Source of the DNA: Enoplolaimus lenunculus
Taxonomy: Eukaryota; Nematoda; Enoplea; Enoplida; Thoracostomopsidae
Direction of reading: 5' to 3'
DNA length: 64,000 nt
Assembly (NCBI GenBank): GCA_030248215.1
Contig: JASANG010000160.1
Span: forward strand, 1 to 64,000
The notes under the pieces were generated by a model. It was not told the origin of the DNA. It saw nothing but the letters and a program-made list of their open reading frames with translations, and searched no databases. Made by a program: the position numbers and the translations under genes. Shown here one piece after another: positions 1 to 14,342 of the stretch. How positions within the stretch are numbered: the stretch's first letter is position 1; each line of letters begins with the position of its first letter.

Positions 1-502
1 ATCTTTCGGACAAATTAAGATTAAAAACCAATTATATTCGCAGTACTTCGGAGAAAGGGGTGGTCCCGACCGTGCAGTTCTGACAATTATGAAAACGTCT
101 TCTAGTTAAGAAATTTCGAGTACAGCCTTCTTTACGCGTGATTGTTTCTTGCAGCTCAAACTTGCAGCTGCAAGTATTTTCAGAAATTCATTCGAAGAAC
201 TTACAGCTGCAATTTATTCATGAGAAATAGGCGCCTGGAATTAATTCACAGGCGAGAATAACCTCTGGCTGAACTGATAATTCATACGTAGCTTTTGCTA
301 GCTATTTATTGCAGTCGCCTGCAAATTATTCGTACAATTTCATGTCAAGATTCAAAATGAAAATGATGTTTCCTTGCAAATACTTCGTGCAAGTTGCAGC
401 TGTGAGTTTTGGCAAAAATTGCACGTGTGGAATGAATAGGACTATAAGTTGCGCATTTTAAAAATATATTACATACGTTATCGACTCCATACCGCGTTCA
501 AA
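1..502. other. 5' flank of PCNA with a decayed MITE
   Basis: No gene is seen here. The stretch from about 120 to 450 is rich in TTGCAGCTGCAAGT-like motifs and ends in TTGCACGTGTGGAATGAATA. It resembles the terminal repeat of the better preserved short element at 23482-23727 and is probably an old copy of that family. No TATA box or other promoter element stands out before the PCNA start codon. Confidence 0.4.
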
Positions 503-5027
<4,525 letters not shown>

Positions 5028-6019
5028 AAAAATTTGGGGACTGTATTTCTCGATTTCGTATTGAAGAGCTGAATATTAATCTGGTATTTCGGCACAAAAC
5101 TATAAAACGTGTACTTGTATTCATATTAAACCTTATCTTGCTGATTCAGTTTAAACTGACGGCAGAAAAAAGGTCTATCTTTGAAGTTGTAAAACTCGTC
5201 CAAACTATATTTACATAATCATTTTCACTTTGCCGTGTTCTTGGTTACTGCGCAGCTTTATCTTGCTTGATGCATCTGCGTAGTCATAAACAATGTTTGA
5301 AAGCCATTAGTAGGAACTGTAACGTTATCGACAACACTTTACTTGAAATACATAGAATTGTAGCTTTTCTTAAGATCTAAAGCAAAATATCCCAGCTGTA
5401 GAATGATTTCGCTCTGAATAACACTTCGGTAACGTCAGTTAAAACTGTCATCAGCAAGATGTGGGTACAGGTTTTTTCATCAACAATACAATGACAAAAT
5501 TTCATGTGCAAATTCCAGCGAAACAAAAATCGCGAAATACTGCATTTTAACGTTGTGTGTTGTGTTTCCAATAGCACTAGTTCTTGTTAATGTTTCGCTA
5601 GAACATGGTCCATAAAGTCAAATTAAAATGGTCTATATTCACAATAATTGTAGGAAAACCTGTAACGGTAACGAAGTGTCTTGTATCGGAAATAAGTTAG
5701 TGTTGCGAAATGTCAAAGGATGTTATCCGTTTTAATGCATTTCCAAAATAGTGCAGTTTCACAAACTTGATGTGTTGGTTGCAAGCTGGTTTAATTCAAA
5801 GTGCCATGTTTCACAGGTACCTTAAACCTGGCAACCATTGGCTTAAGCATATTCACTGTATTCAACTCGATTTAAGCTAGGCAAAAGCCTGTGTAATACA
5901 TAATGCACATTATAGTAATTATTTTTAAATACCTTGTTTTGATGGAATAAATAATTTGCGCATATAATGTTTCCTCGAATCAGGATTCCAGCCAGGGATA
6001 TTGAAGTATAAAGTGTTTT
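5028..6019. other. PCNA 3' flank, no gene seen
   Basis: AT-rich sequence after the PCNA stop codon with a possible poly(A) signal at 5125-5130. Open frames here are short and unlike any family I know. No repeat that is clearly shared with the rest of the window was noticed. Confidence 0.5.
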
Positions 6020-7330
6020 AACCCCTTCTTACATTGAGTTGCCTGTAGGCAACTCAACGCAGTGTATATACGTTAAATAGTATATATCCCACCGTGTTTA
6101 ACAGTTCCAACACGTATACATAGTACTAAATCACCACAAGACGTGAGAGCCCCTCGAGCTCGAGCGTCAAGCTCCAATAGCTCAGTGGTGATGGTATACT
6201 CCTCCCACTCCAGTCACTGGCGTTCGAATCCTAGCATAAAAGTAAGTCTCAGGGGAAATAGAAAATATTCATGTGAGAAAGGGTTAAGCGAAAAAATTTC
6301 AGTTTACTATCCTGGCTTCTCCGCAGCTTGAAAATTTCCGCCGGGGGCGTTTCCTGTGGGGCAGGCTTAAAATTTTGCAATTTTCATTGTAAACCGTGTT
6401 TCCAACTCAACTGACGATTACTCATCGCTCAACATGACAAAAATTTCTCGCAAACGCTAATCTAATATTACTGACAACTTAACCAGAAGTTGAAAGAAGC
6501 ACAACTATATAAAATATAGATAATCTATAATTGAAAGTGTGATTAATATATTTTATATATTAGTCACAGCTTCGGTTTATCATAAGGCTAAGGCGGGTTG
6601 AACTTGTTGCTGAAAGGTACTTTCGAATGCTGTATGCCCTGAAGCGGTCTTTAAATGTGCTTTTTTCAGGTCATTATTGAATTGTATTAGTTACTACGGG
6701 TATTTGTAACACTATTAAAAATTATGATAAAAATTATGAGTACTCCGCATAATATAAAATCGTATTTTGCCGAATGTCCGCCTCAAAAGAAGTCCAGGTC
6801 TTTGCGTTTTAACATTGAAAATTTTTAGCCTAGCAAAGTCCTGGGGGCCCCCCAGCAAAGAAAAATTGCTGGGGGCGCCCGAAAATTCGCCGGGGGGGCG
6901 GCAAAATTTTCGCCGGGGGGGAAATGAAAATTTCGAAAAGTGCTAGGGGCCCCCCGCTGTGGAGAAGCCCGCTATCTATAACCCCTTCTCCCATTGAGTT
7001 GCCTGTAGGCAACTCAGCGCAGTGTATATACGTTGAATAGTATATATATCGCACCGTGTTTAACAATTGCAACACGAATACATAGTACTAAATCGCCACA
7101 AGATGTGAGAGCCCCCTCGGGCTCGAGCGTCAAGCTTCTATAGCTCAGTGATGATGGTATACGCCTCCCACTCCAGTCACTGGGATTCGAATCCTAGCAT
7201 AAAAGTAGGTCTCAGGGGAAATAGAAAATATTCATGTGAGAAAGGGTTAAACGAAAAATTTTCAGTTTACTATCTATAATCCCTACTCACATTGAGTTGC
7301 CTGTAGGCAACTCAGCGCAGTGTATATAGT
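6020..7330 (+). repeat. Tandem tRNA-like repeat, about 2.2 units, split by a MITE
   Basis: Unit 1 is 6020-6311, unit 2 is 6972 to about 7270, and a third partial unit runs to about 7330. Each unit starts near a perfect hairpin TTGAGTTGCC-TGTA-GGCAACTCAA (or a close variant). Each full unit then holds a tRNA-like segment (6171-6238 and 7134-7199) with A-box-like TAGCTCAGTGG and B-box-like GTTCGAATCC. Acceptor-stem pairing is poor, so these are tRNA-derived repeats (SINE-like), not working tRNA genes. A MITE at 6312-6971 lies between units 1 and 2. A truncated relative sits at 51955-52126. Confidence 0.85.
6312..6971. mobile_element. MITE, CTGGCTTCTCC family, copy 2, 5-bp target duplication
   Basis: Second, shorter copy (660 bp) of the element at 1738-2495, with ends CTGGCTTCTCCGCAGC and GCTGTGGAGAAGCCCG and target duplication CTATC at 6307-6311 and 6972-6976. 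The unoccupied target is visible in the neighbouring repeat unit at about 7264-7275, where TTTACTATCTATAA is continuous. This confirms the element borders and the 5-bp duplication. Confidence 0.95.
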
Positions 7331-7612
7331 TGAGTGGTGGTCGGTGCCGATTAATTGGCACTTATTGCGAGTATCGGCATCGGTGCTGCAAAAGCATGAT
7401 AACAATAGGGGCCCATGTATAGAACAGGGTCGGATCGTTTTCCGGCAGGGCTGTAATAGAGTCAGTTTAAGCTTTAGACTAAATTTTTTGCTTAGGCTAA
7501 GGCTTAGGAATAGGCTCATGCTTAGGCTTACGAATGCGCTTGTACTGCTATTACGGCCCTATACATTGGCCAGAATAGGCATCTATAAAAAATTTGATAT
7601 CGGCACATCCCT
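7331..7612. mobile_element. hAT-like element (TCGGCATCGG family), interrupted
   Basis: Left part has GTGCCGATTAATTGGCA and TATCGGCATCGGTGCTGC; right part ends ATATCGGCACATCCCTAG. Both match, in reverse, the better copy at 58088-58475. The interior is interrupted by the GGCCCATG MITE at 7410-7571. The exact left border is uncertain. Confidence 0.7.
7410..7571. mobile_element. MITE, GGCCCATGTATAG family, 8-bp target duplication
   Basis: Ends GGCCCATGTATAGAACAGGG and CCCTATACATTGGCC in inverted orientation. Flanks ACAATAGG (7402-7409) and AGAATAGG (7572-7579) agree in 7 of 8 bases. The interior holds TTAGGC-like runs. Other copies are at 7693-7830, 32732-32884 and 47278-47427. It is inserted inside the element at 7331-7612. 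The length near 160 bp excludes coding capacity. Confidence 0.9.
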
Positions 7613-7692
7613 AGTTTTATGATATCCGTTTAATACCTTAAAAGATCAATTTCCGCTGTTACGCACGAAATTAGGTTATAAATAGCCTATGC

Positions 7693-7830
7693 GGCACATG
7701 TATAGAACAGGGCCGGAACAGTAGTATAAACCTATTCCTAAGCGTAAGCGTAAAAATGAGCCTATTCCTAAACCTAAGCAAAGAAGTTAGTCCAACGCTT
7801 AAACTGATCCGGCCCTTTGTATACTTGGGC
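7693..7830. mobile_element. MITE, GGCCCATGTATAG family, second copy
   Basis: Starts GGCACATGTATAGAACAGGG and ends GGCCCTTTGTATACTTGGGCC, in the opposite interior orientation to the copy at 7410. Flanks GCCTATGC (7685-7692) and GCCTATAC (7831-7838) agree in 7 of 8 bases, supporting an 8-bp duplication. Confidence 0.88.
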
Positions 7831-8475
7831 CGCCTATACAATACATTTACATTATTCTTTATACAGATATGCTGCTTCGAGCTGAAATAAAAATTAAAAA
7901 CTCATCCACAATCTACTTCAGTATTCCTTCTGTATGCGCAGTCCAAAATTTTACATTTGAAAGCTTGAATTTTAAGACTTAGCATAATCCTAAACTTATG
8001 TCTAGCGGTCTTCACATAGGAAATAAGCGTTTCGCTGCCTGTGGGCTTTTCCATTTTACAAGCTGGACAGGGCATTCGGTTCCGGTAATAAACTGGCAAT
8101 TTTCGGTATTGAAAATTTGGCCCTTGTATACTTGACTGCCGTCCCAAAATCCAACCGTCCCAGCAAAAAATTGATGGCCCATGTATAGAACAGGTCCCTC
8201 CCAATTGTCATGGTATTAATATCCCAATTTCCCAAAATAGCAATTTCCCAAACTAGGAGTATCACGTGTCATACGCTAATTTTCCTTGTGAGATCCAAAT
8301 ATCCTGGTAAAAGTATTAAGGTGTATACTTAGGTTCGGGCGTAGGCATGACATAACTTTAGACAGACGGATGACCATAGACAGACGGATGCAAGAAGGCT
8401 TTGCGCCTTTGTAGCTAAATTGGCACATTTGATTCCCCCGCACTTGAGAAGCTTGCTCACATAAAAAACATTTCT
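7831..8475. other. Intergenic, repeat fragments only
   Basis: Two isolated ends of the GGCCCATG family occur at about 8118-8135 and 8178-8200. A short run of CCCAATTTCCCAAAAT at 8219-8260 matches the tandem array at 12700-13120. No gene is supported. Confidence 0.5.
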
Positions 8476-8770
8476 TTAATTGCGTTTTCAAGGGCTGTCG
8501 ACCCCCAAACCCCCACGCAAAGCAATTCATTGTTTGAGCTAAATTTTCGACTGTCTTTGCAGCTTTAAGTGTGAGAACCGCTTAGTGACGGGGGGTTTTG
8601 GGAGCGGTAGCCCCCATCTTGTTTAGGATCCCTTAAAATTGTGGGGTTTCAGGGGAGCGGCAGCCCCCCTGAGCGTAATTTAAAAACGAGTCTATGTGGA
8701 GGATGGTAGGTTTTATCTCGGGAAGTTGTTTTTATTGTGTTCTCAAAGGTGTTGATGACCCGTGTTGAGG
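8476..8770. repeat. Long direct repeat, copy A
   Basis: About 300 bp including TTGCGTTTTC, GGGCTGTCGA, GGCAGCCCCC and TTATTGTGTTCTCAAAG. It recurs in the same order at 9537-9860. The two copies bracket minisatellite fragments and a MITE. Neither terminal inverted repeats nor coding potential is visible; family unknown. Confidence 0.75.
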
Positions 8771-8819
8771 GGCGTGTCCCATTTGCCCACGGGACCGCAA
8801 TATTCCCGGAGTGAATTAT

Positions 8820-9510
8820 TTTTGCTGAGTTGGTCGGGACAGCTTCAAACCTGTTTGTTCTGGGTCGGTCGAGACAGCCGGTACAGTTCGAGCCCGTATT
8901 TTTGCTTAGCGGTCGGGACAGCTTCGACCCCATATTTTTGCTGGGTCGGTCGGGACAGCCAGGACAGCTTCGAACCTATATTTTTGCTGGGCTGGTCGGG
9001 ACAGCTACTGTATTGACCCGAATAAGAGGGGGATAATAAGAGGGGGTGCCCATTTTGAGTCCCGATCAATACGAGTCCGTATCCCTAATAAGAGTCCGTA
9101 AGCGGATAGTCCTTAAACCTTACTTAAAAGTCCATAAATGTCAATTATCCCTAACTGTAGCGCATAAATGACTCCAGATCCAAATAATTTGACTTCGAAA
9201 CTTTAAAGCGTACTTAAGTTTTGAAAGTACATTCCAACGTATAACCTTGCATTATCGCTCAAGCTATTGACACAACACAAACAAACATTTAATTCAACGG
9301 ATATTTGCAGTACCGGATATATATCAGTAACGAAGGGTGGCGGAGCGTGGGTTAAAAATAAATAACAGTCCGTAACCGAATAACAAGGGGGTACCCTCTG
9401 GAGAGGCCAAATAAATGTCAGTCCCCCCTTATTCGGGTATATACAGTAGGATAGCTCCAAACCTATGTTTTTTGCTGAGTCGGTTGGGACAGCCGGGGCA
9501 GCGTGTACCG
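8820..9510. repeat. Minisatellite fragment split by a MITE
   Basis: 8820-9005 and 9449-9510 hold several degenerate units around GGTCGGTCGGGACAGC and CTTCGAACCTATATTTTTGCT. This is the reverse complement of the 46-bp unit in the large array at 11157-12535. The TACTGTA MITE at 9006-9448 sits inside it. Confidence 0.8.
9006..9448. mobile_element. MITE, TACTGTATTGACCCGAATAAG family, copy 1
   Basis: Ends TACTGTATTGACCCGAATAA and CTTATTCGGGTATATACAGTA in inverted orientation. The outermost TA on each side would fit a TA target duplication as in Tc1/mariner elements. Interior marks are GAGTCCGTATCCCTAATAAG and AACGAAGGGTGGCGGAGCGT. It has no ORF of note. A full inverted copy lies at 33265-33659 and an interrupted one at 9969-10945. 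Confidence 0.88.
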
Positions 9511-9536
9511 GGCCCATGTATAGAACACTGACACAA

Positions 9537-9860
9537 AACATTTTCTTTTATTGCGTTTTCCAGGGGCTGTCGATCCCAAACCACCACAAAAACCAATTCT
9601 TTGTTTGAACAAAATTTTCTAACTTTGTCTTTGTAGCTTAAATGTGAGAAATGCTTAGTGCGGGGTCTTGGGGGCGGCAGCCCTCCATCCTGCTTAGGGT
9701 TCCTTTATGTTGCGGGGGGGGTGGTCAGGTGGGCGGCAGCACCCTGAGAACATAATTTAAAAAGTTGTCCATGTAAAGGATGGAAAACTTTATCTCGAGA
9801 AGTTGTCTTTTATTGTGTTCTCAAAGCGGTTATGCCCCTCCAATCCCCCCCACACACTAG
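9537..9860. repeat. Long direct repeat, copy B
   Basis: Second copy of the repeat at 8476-8770, with the same order of motifs, including GGGGCTGTCGATC, GGCGGCAGC and TTATCTCGAGAAGTTGTC. Divergence is moderate, so the duplication is not recent. Confidence 0.75.
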
Positions 9861-9968
9861 GCAATTTACGTATGTGTTGAAATTGTATTAAACTCTGTTT
9901 ATTCTGTTTCAAATACATTTTCAAACAGCTAAGCCTTAAAAATTGTAATACCACAAATAGTGCATTCC

Positions 9969-10945
9969 TACTGTATTGACCCGAATAAGAGGGGGTAATA
10001 AGTGGGAGGTCCCCATTTTGGGTCCGAATCAATAGGAGTTCGTATCCCTAATAAGAGTCCGTAAGCGGATAGAGTCCCTAAACCCTAATTCTAGTCAATA
10101 AATGTCAACTAACCCTAATTGTAGCGCATAAATGACTCCAGGACTAAATAAAGTTGACTTCGAAACTTTAAAGCGTACTTAAGTTTTGAATGTACATTCC
10201 TAAGTGTTGTCAGTCTAGGTTGGAACTGAGGGACATCAGACCTTTCTACCAAGCAGCTGGAAAAGCGGGCTAGAGCGGATATCGAATTCTCAGCCTATGG
10301 ATCCTTAAGCGAACACTCTACCACTGCGCCACGTAGCCCGCCTGTCCACCTGCATTTTTCGTCGACTATATGTGTCGACCGTACACCACAATGTGCATTG
10401 CATTTATTGCATATGCACCAGGACAAGCATATTTCACATGCTTACATGCCCTTATTTTTAACAAGGTCGTCCCTTGACCATACATCCTATTTTTGACTGA
10501 ATACCGTGTTCATAGCGCGGCGGCTTAGCATTGCGCTCACGGCGTAGCCCCCATGTCAGTCTAGGTAGGAACCAAGGACATCAGACCTTTCAACCAAGCA
10601 GCTGGAAAAGCGGGTTACGGGTGGTTTCGAACTAGCGACCTTCTGCGTGTCGGGAAGACGCTGTTACCACTGCGCCACACAGCCCGCTTCTCCAACTGCA
10701 TTTTTCGTCGACTATATGTCGACCGTATGCTGACAGCTAGCATACATAAGTACAGTGCACTGCACTATATTGCATGTGCACATAACGGACAAGCCTGTTT
10801 CACATGCTTACAAGTATAACCTTGCGTTATCACTCAAGCTATTGACACAAGACAAACGTTTAATTCAACGGATAGTTGCAGTACCGGAAATATATCAGTA
10901 ACGAAGGGTGGCGGAGCGTAACAAGAGGGGTACCCTCTGAAGAAA
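9969..10945. mobile_element. TACTGTA-family MITE interrupted by tandem tRNA-like repeats
   Basis: Left half 9969 to about 10204 starts TACTGTATTGACCCGAATAA. The right half resumes at about 10806 with TATAACCTTGCGTTATC and runs to the GGTACCCTCTG motif near 10940; the outer right end is missing. In the uninterrupted copy at 9006-9448 the same join reads ACATTCCAACGTATAACC, so about 600 bp of tRNA-like repeat was inserted here. Confidence 0.8.
10205..10806 (-). repeat. Two tandem repeats carrying tRNA-like segments
   Basis: Two direct units, about 10205-10547 and 10548-10806, each with TCAGTCTAGGT, ACATCAGACCTTTC and AAGCAGCTGGAAAAGCGGG. On the minus strand each has a 77-78 nt tRNA-like segment, 10265-10341 and 10610-10687. 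In the first, the outer seven bases GCGGGCT/AGCCCGC pair perfectly and GTGGCGCAGTGGTA forms the A box. The T arm is poorly paired, so I call tRNA-derived repeats and not functional tRNAs. Confidence 0.8.
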
Positions 10946-11156
10946 CTGAAAAAATTTCATAGTTCGGCAGAAAATTGAACTACAGCTCCTGCTCCGGGAA
11001 AATTTTAGCCGGAGGTTCAGGCAATTTGGGTAGAAGCTTCAAAACAAATTTGAGAAGAAATGATAATACCAATTTAACATATTTTTATTGACTAACGATT
11101 TACGAACTGCGGTGCCGGCTCCTGTTTCTTCACCTCCACTTGCGCACTGCTTACTG

Positions 11157-12535
11157 CTGTCCCAAGTGTCCCAACTGTCCCGCCCAACCCAGCAAAAACA
11201 TAGGGTCGAAGCTGTCCCGGCTGTCCCGCCCGACCCAGCGAAAACATAGGGTCGAAGCTGTCCCGGCTGTCCTGACCGACCCAAAGAAAACACACGCTCG
11301 AAGCTGTCCCGACTGACCCAACGAAAACGCACGCTCGAAGTTGTCCCGGCTGTCCACCCCGACCCAGCAAAAACATAGGCTCGAAGCTGTCCCAGCTGTA
11401 CCGACCGACCCACCGAAAACACACACTCGTAGCTGTCCCGGCTGTCCCGGCCGACCCAGAAAAGACATAGGCTCGAAGCTATCCCTGCTGTACCGCCCGA
11501 CCCAGCAAAAACATAGGCTCGAAGCTGTACCGGCTGTCCCGCCCGACCAACAAAAACGTAGACTCGAAGCTGCCAGACTGTGCCGACCGACCCAACGAAA
11601 ACACACGCTCGAAGCTGTCCCGGCTGTCTCGCCCGACCCATCAAAAACATAGGCTTGAAGCTGTCCCGGCTGTCCCACCCGACCCAGCAAAAACACACGC
11701 TCGAAGCTGTCCCAGCTGTCCCGACCGACCCACCGAAAACACACACTCGAAGCTGTCCCGGCTGTCCTGACCGACCGATCCAGCGAAAACACACGCTCGA
11801 AGCTGTCCCGGCTGACCCGGTCGCCCCAGCGAAAACACGCTCGAAGCTGTCCCGACTGTCCCGGCCAACCCAACGAGAACACACACTCGAACATGTCTTG
11901 GCTGTCCCGACCGACCCAACGAAAACACATGCTCGAAGCTGCCCGGCTGTCCCGCCCGACCCAGAAAAAACATAGGCTCGAAGCTGTCCCAGCTGTCCCG
12001 ACCGACCCACCGAAAACACACGCTCGAAGTTGTCCCGGCTGCCCCGACCGACTCAGAAAAATCATAGGCTCGATGCTGTCCCGGCTGTCCCGACCGACCC
12101 AACAAAAACACACGCTCGAAGCTGTCCCGGTCGCTCCAGCGAAAACACACGCTCGAAGCTACCCCGGCCGACCCAGCGAAAACACATGCTCGAAGCTGTC
12201 CCGGCTGTCCTGGCCAACCCAACGAGACAACACGCTCGAAAGCTGTCTTGGCTGTCCCGACCGACCCAACGAAAACACACGCTCGAAGCTAGCTGTACCG
12301 ACAGACCCACCGAAAACACACGCTCGAAGCTGTCCCGGCTGTCTCGACCGACCCAGCGAAAACACACGCTCGAAGCTGTCCCGGCTGTCCCGGCTGACCC
12401 AGCGAAAACACATGCTCGAAGCTGTCATGGCTGTCCCGGCCAACCCAACGAGAACACACGCTCGAAGCTGTCTGGGTTGTCCCGCCCGACCTTGCAAAAT
12501 CATAGGCTCTAAGCTGTCCCTCCGTCCCAGCACAA
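11157..12535. repeat. 46-bp minisatellite, about 30 units
   Basis: Head-to-tail units of about 46 bp built from CTGTCCCGGCTGTCCCG, CCGACCCAGCGAAAACA and a tail such as TAGGGTCGAAG or CACGCTCGAAG. The array is GC-rich in an AT-rich neighbourhood. The consensus has no stop codon in most frames and 46 is not a multiple of three, so long open frames run through both strands (for example 11039-12019 minus and 11893-12561 plus). These are by-products of the repeat, not genes. Confidence 0.95.
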
Positions 12536-12699
12536 AAATATGGGCAGGAGTGCTGGCTTGACGCCCCTCTGAGTAACATTGGCCCTTAAAATTATACCAC
12601 TAAGAGTGCAGTCCGATCATAACATATCATTTAAACGGTAAAAATGTGTTAAATTAGTACAAACGGACAATTTCACCCGACCCTTAAAATAGTGGTTAC

Positions 12700-13125
12700 C
12701 AAAATTATATTCTTCCAAAGTCCTAAATATGCCGAGCGAAAAAGGCTGCACCCAAAATCAAAATTTCCCGCGTTATATCCTTACTTCTCAGAATCCCAAT
12801 TTCCCAAAATCCCGAGCGAAAAACGCTGCGCCCAAAATCCCAATTTCCCTGGTAATGTCCCAATTTCCCAAAATCGCGATCAAATAATGCTGCGCTCAAA
12901 ATCCCTATTTCCCGGTAAATATCCGAATTTCCCAAAATCGCAATTTCCCAAAATCCCGACCGAACAACGCTGCGCCCAAAATCCCAATTTCCCGAGTTAT
13001 GTCCGAATTTCCCAAAATCACAATTTCCCAAAATCCCGAGCGAAAAACGCTGCGACCAAAATCCCAATTTCCCGGGTAATATCCGAATTTTCAAAAATCC
13101 GTACTTCCCAAAATCCCCAGAGAAA
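12700..13125. repeat. Tandem array of CCCAATTTCCCAAAATC units
   Basis: Repeats of CCCAATTTCCCAAAATC, each followed by CCGAGCGAAAAACGCTGCG and then CCCAAAATCCCAATTTCCC. Full repeats are roughly 60-85 bp, with a nested 12-17 bp repeat. A small related piece is at 8219-8260. It ends about 25 bp before the left end of the foldback element. Confidence 0.88.
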
Positions 13126-13659
13126 AGGCGATTGCAAGCATTTCCTTTCAGTAGATATAAAATGGGGTTTTAACCCCCACATATAAGGGGGTGGTTTTAT
13201 GGTCAACCGACCTGCCCTGAAAATTTAATATATCCATGAATAATCCCAGAAAAGTAATTATAGCATTTTATGTATTACGCAACATGGTATGACGTCATGA
13301 GTCAAGAGTACAAACACACATTAATGAGCCTGTGTGGGGTTGTATATAATATAGTGGGGGTTGTGAGAAGTTCGTGATTTTAACTTAAGCCTGTACCCTG
13401 TATCGCCTGTTATGTTCTTTCCTCGATGTATGCTTATCGCTCTGATTTAGTAAACGCGGCCGGTAAATGTTTATTAAAAATCCCAACCCAAAACCCGTAT
13501 GACACCAGATATTCAATATTTAATACCAGCAAATTACAGGTTATGCAATTTAACTGGCAACCCGAGCCGGAATCCTTAAAGCCGACGTCTGAATCTGGTT
13601 TAATCCAGCCACTGGATTTACCGTACCCAATACTTTTGCCGTTTTCCAGAATCCGTGCA

Positions 13660-13806
13660 ATTCTAACCCCGTTAGAATCACACTCCGTTAAACCGTGTAC
13701 TCTAACCCCGTTAGAGTTACACCAAATTTCCAACCAATCTAACCCCGTTAGATTTGCCCAGCCGTTGTAGAATAATAAATCTAACCCCGTTAGATTTATT
13801 AGACTA
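13660..13806. repeat. Four small hairpins with compensatory base changes
   Basis: Four copies of TCTAACCCCGTTAGA in about 130 bp. The fixed core TCTAAC-CCC-GTTAGA is extended by pairs that differ between copies but stay complementary: AT/AT in copy 1, AC/GT in copy 2, AA/TT in copies 3 and 4. Copy 4 has a 12-bp perfect stem, AATAAATCTAAC against GTTAGATTTATT. Function is unknown. Confidence 0.85.
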
Positions 13807-14342
13807 CTTTTCCCAGGTTCTCCGGTAATACCCCAAGTTTCCCGTTTAACACATAACACCAGTATCCAATACTGGGTAATTTCCTGCGCCCTGCGCAATA
13901 CACCTGTAACCGTACGCCTGATTTCCTTCACATATTAAGCCTCCGTGACTATTCCTATACCTAATATACTTCAAGCCTTACTTACCCAAGTCCGCTACTT
14001 TTCCAAGAAATTCGCAAGTAAAATCCGTAAACCGTATAACGCACACAATCCAACAGAAAATTCTAACGCACCAATTCCAACTAGCCAAGAGTAGATACTG
14101 ATTCCGGTCCTGGCTACCTTTCCTGCGTCTCGACCTCATTTGCATTTCTGCCGACACCCACAATTGGGTGTCCGCGTTGCGTTTGAGGTCCAGAGCCAAT
14201 CACCCGGTTCCAATTTTGTACGCCTACACCATATACAACAACAACAACAAATAACAACCAATCATGTCGGACACTCACGACATGATGACTTAGACTAGCT
14301 AAGTCGTTAACCGCAAATCGAGCCGTCACATTTATACAACAT

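Noticed and set aside
10265-10687. Possible functional tRNA genes on the minus strand
   Set aside because: Outer stems pair, but T arms do not, and the segments are parts of larger tandem repeats.
11039-12579. Several long open frames on both strands with WVGRDSRDSFE-like repeats
   Set aside because: They coincide with a 46-bp minisatellite lacking stop codons; all frames look alike, and there is no domain or codon signal.
11157-13125. Regular repeats reminiscent of a CRISPR array
   Set aside because: Units are contiguous degenerate tandem repeats without unique spacers, in an intron-containing animal genome.
13434-13931. Open frame of 165 codons on the minus strand
   Set aside because: No recognisable domain; its repeated NLTGLD-like words come from the small hairpins in the DNA.
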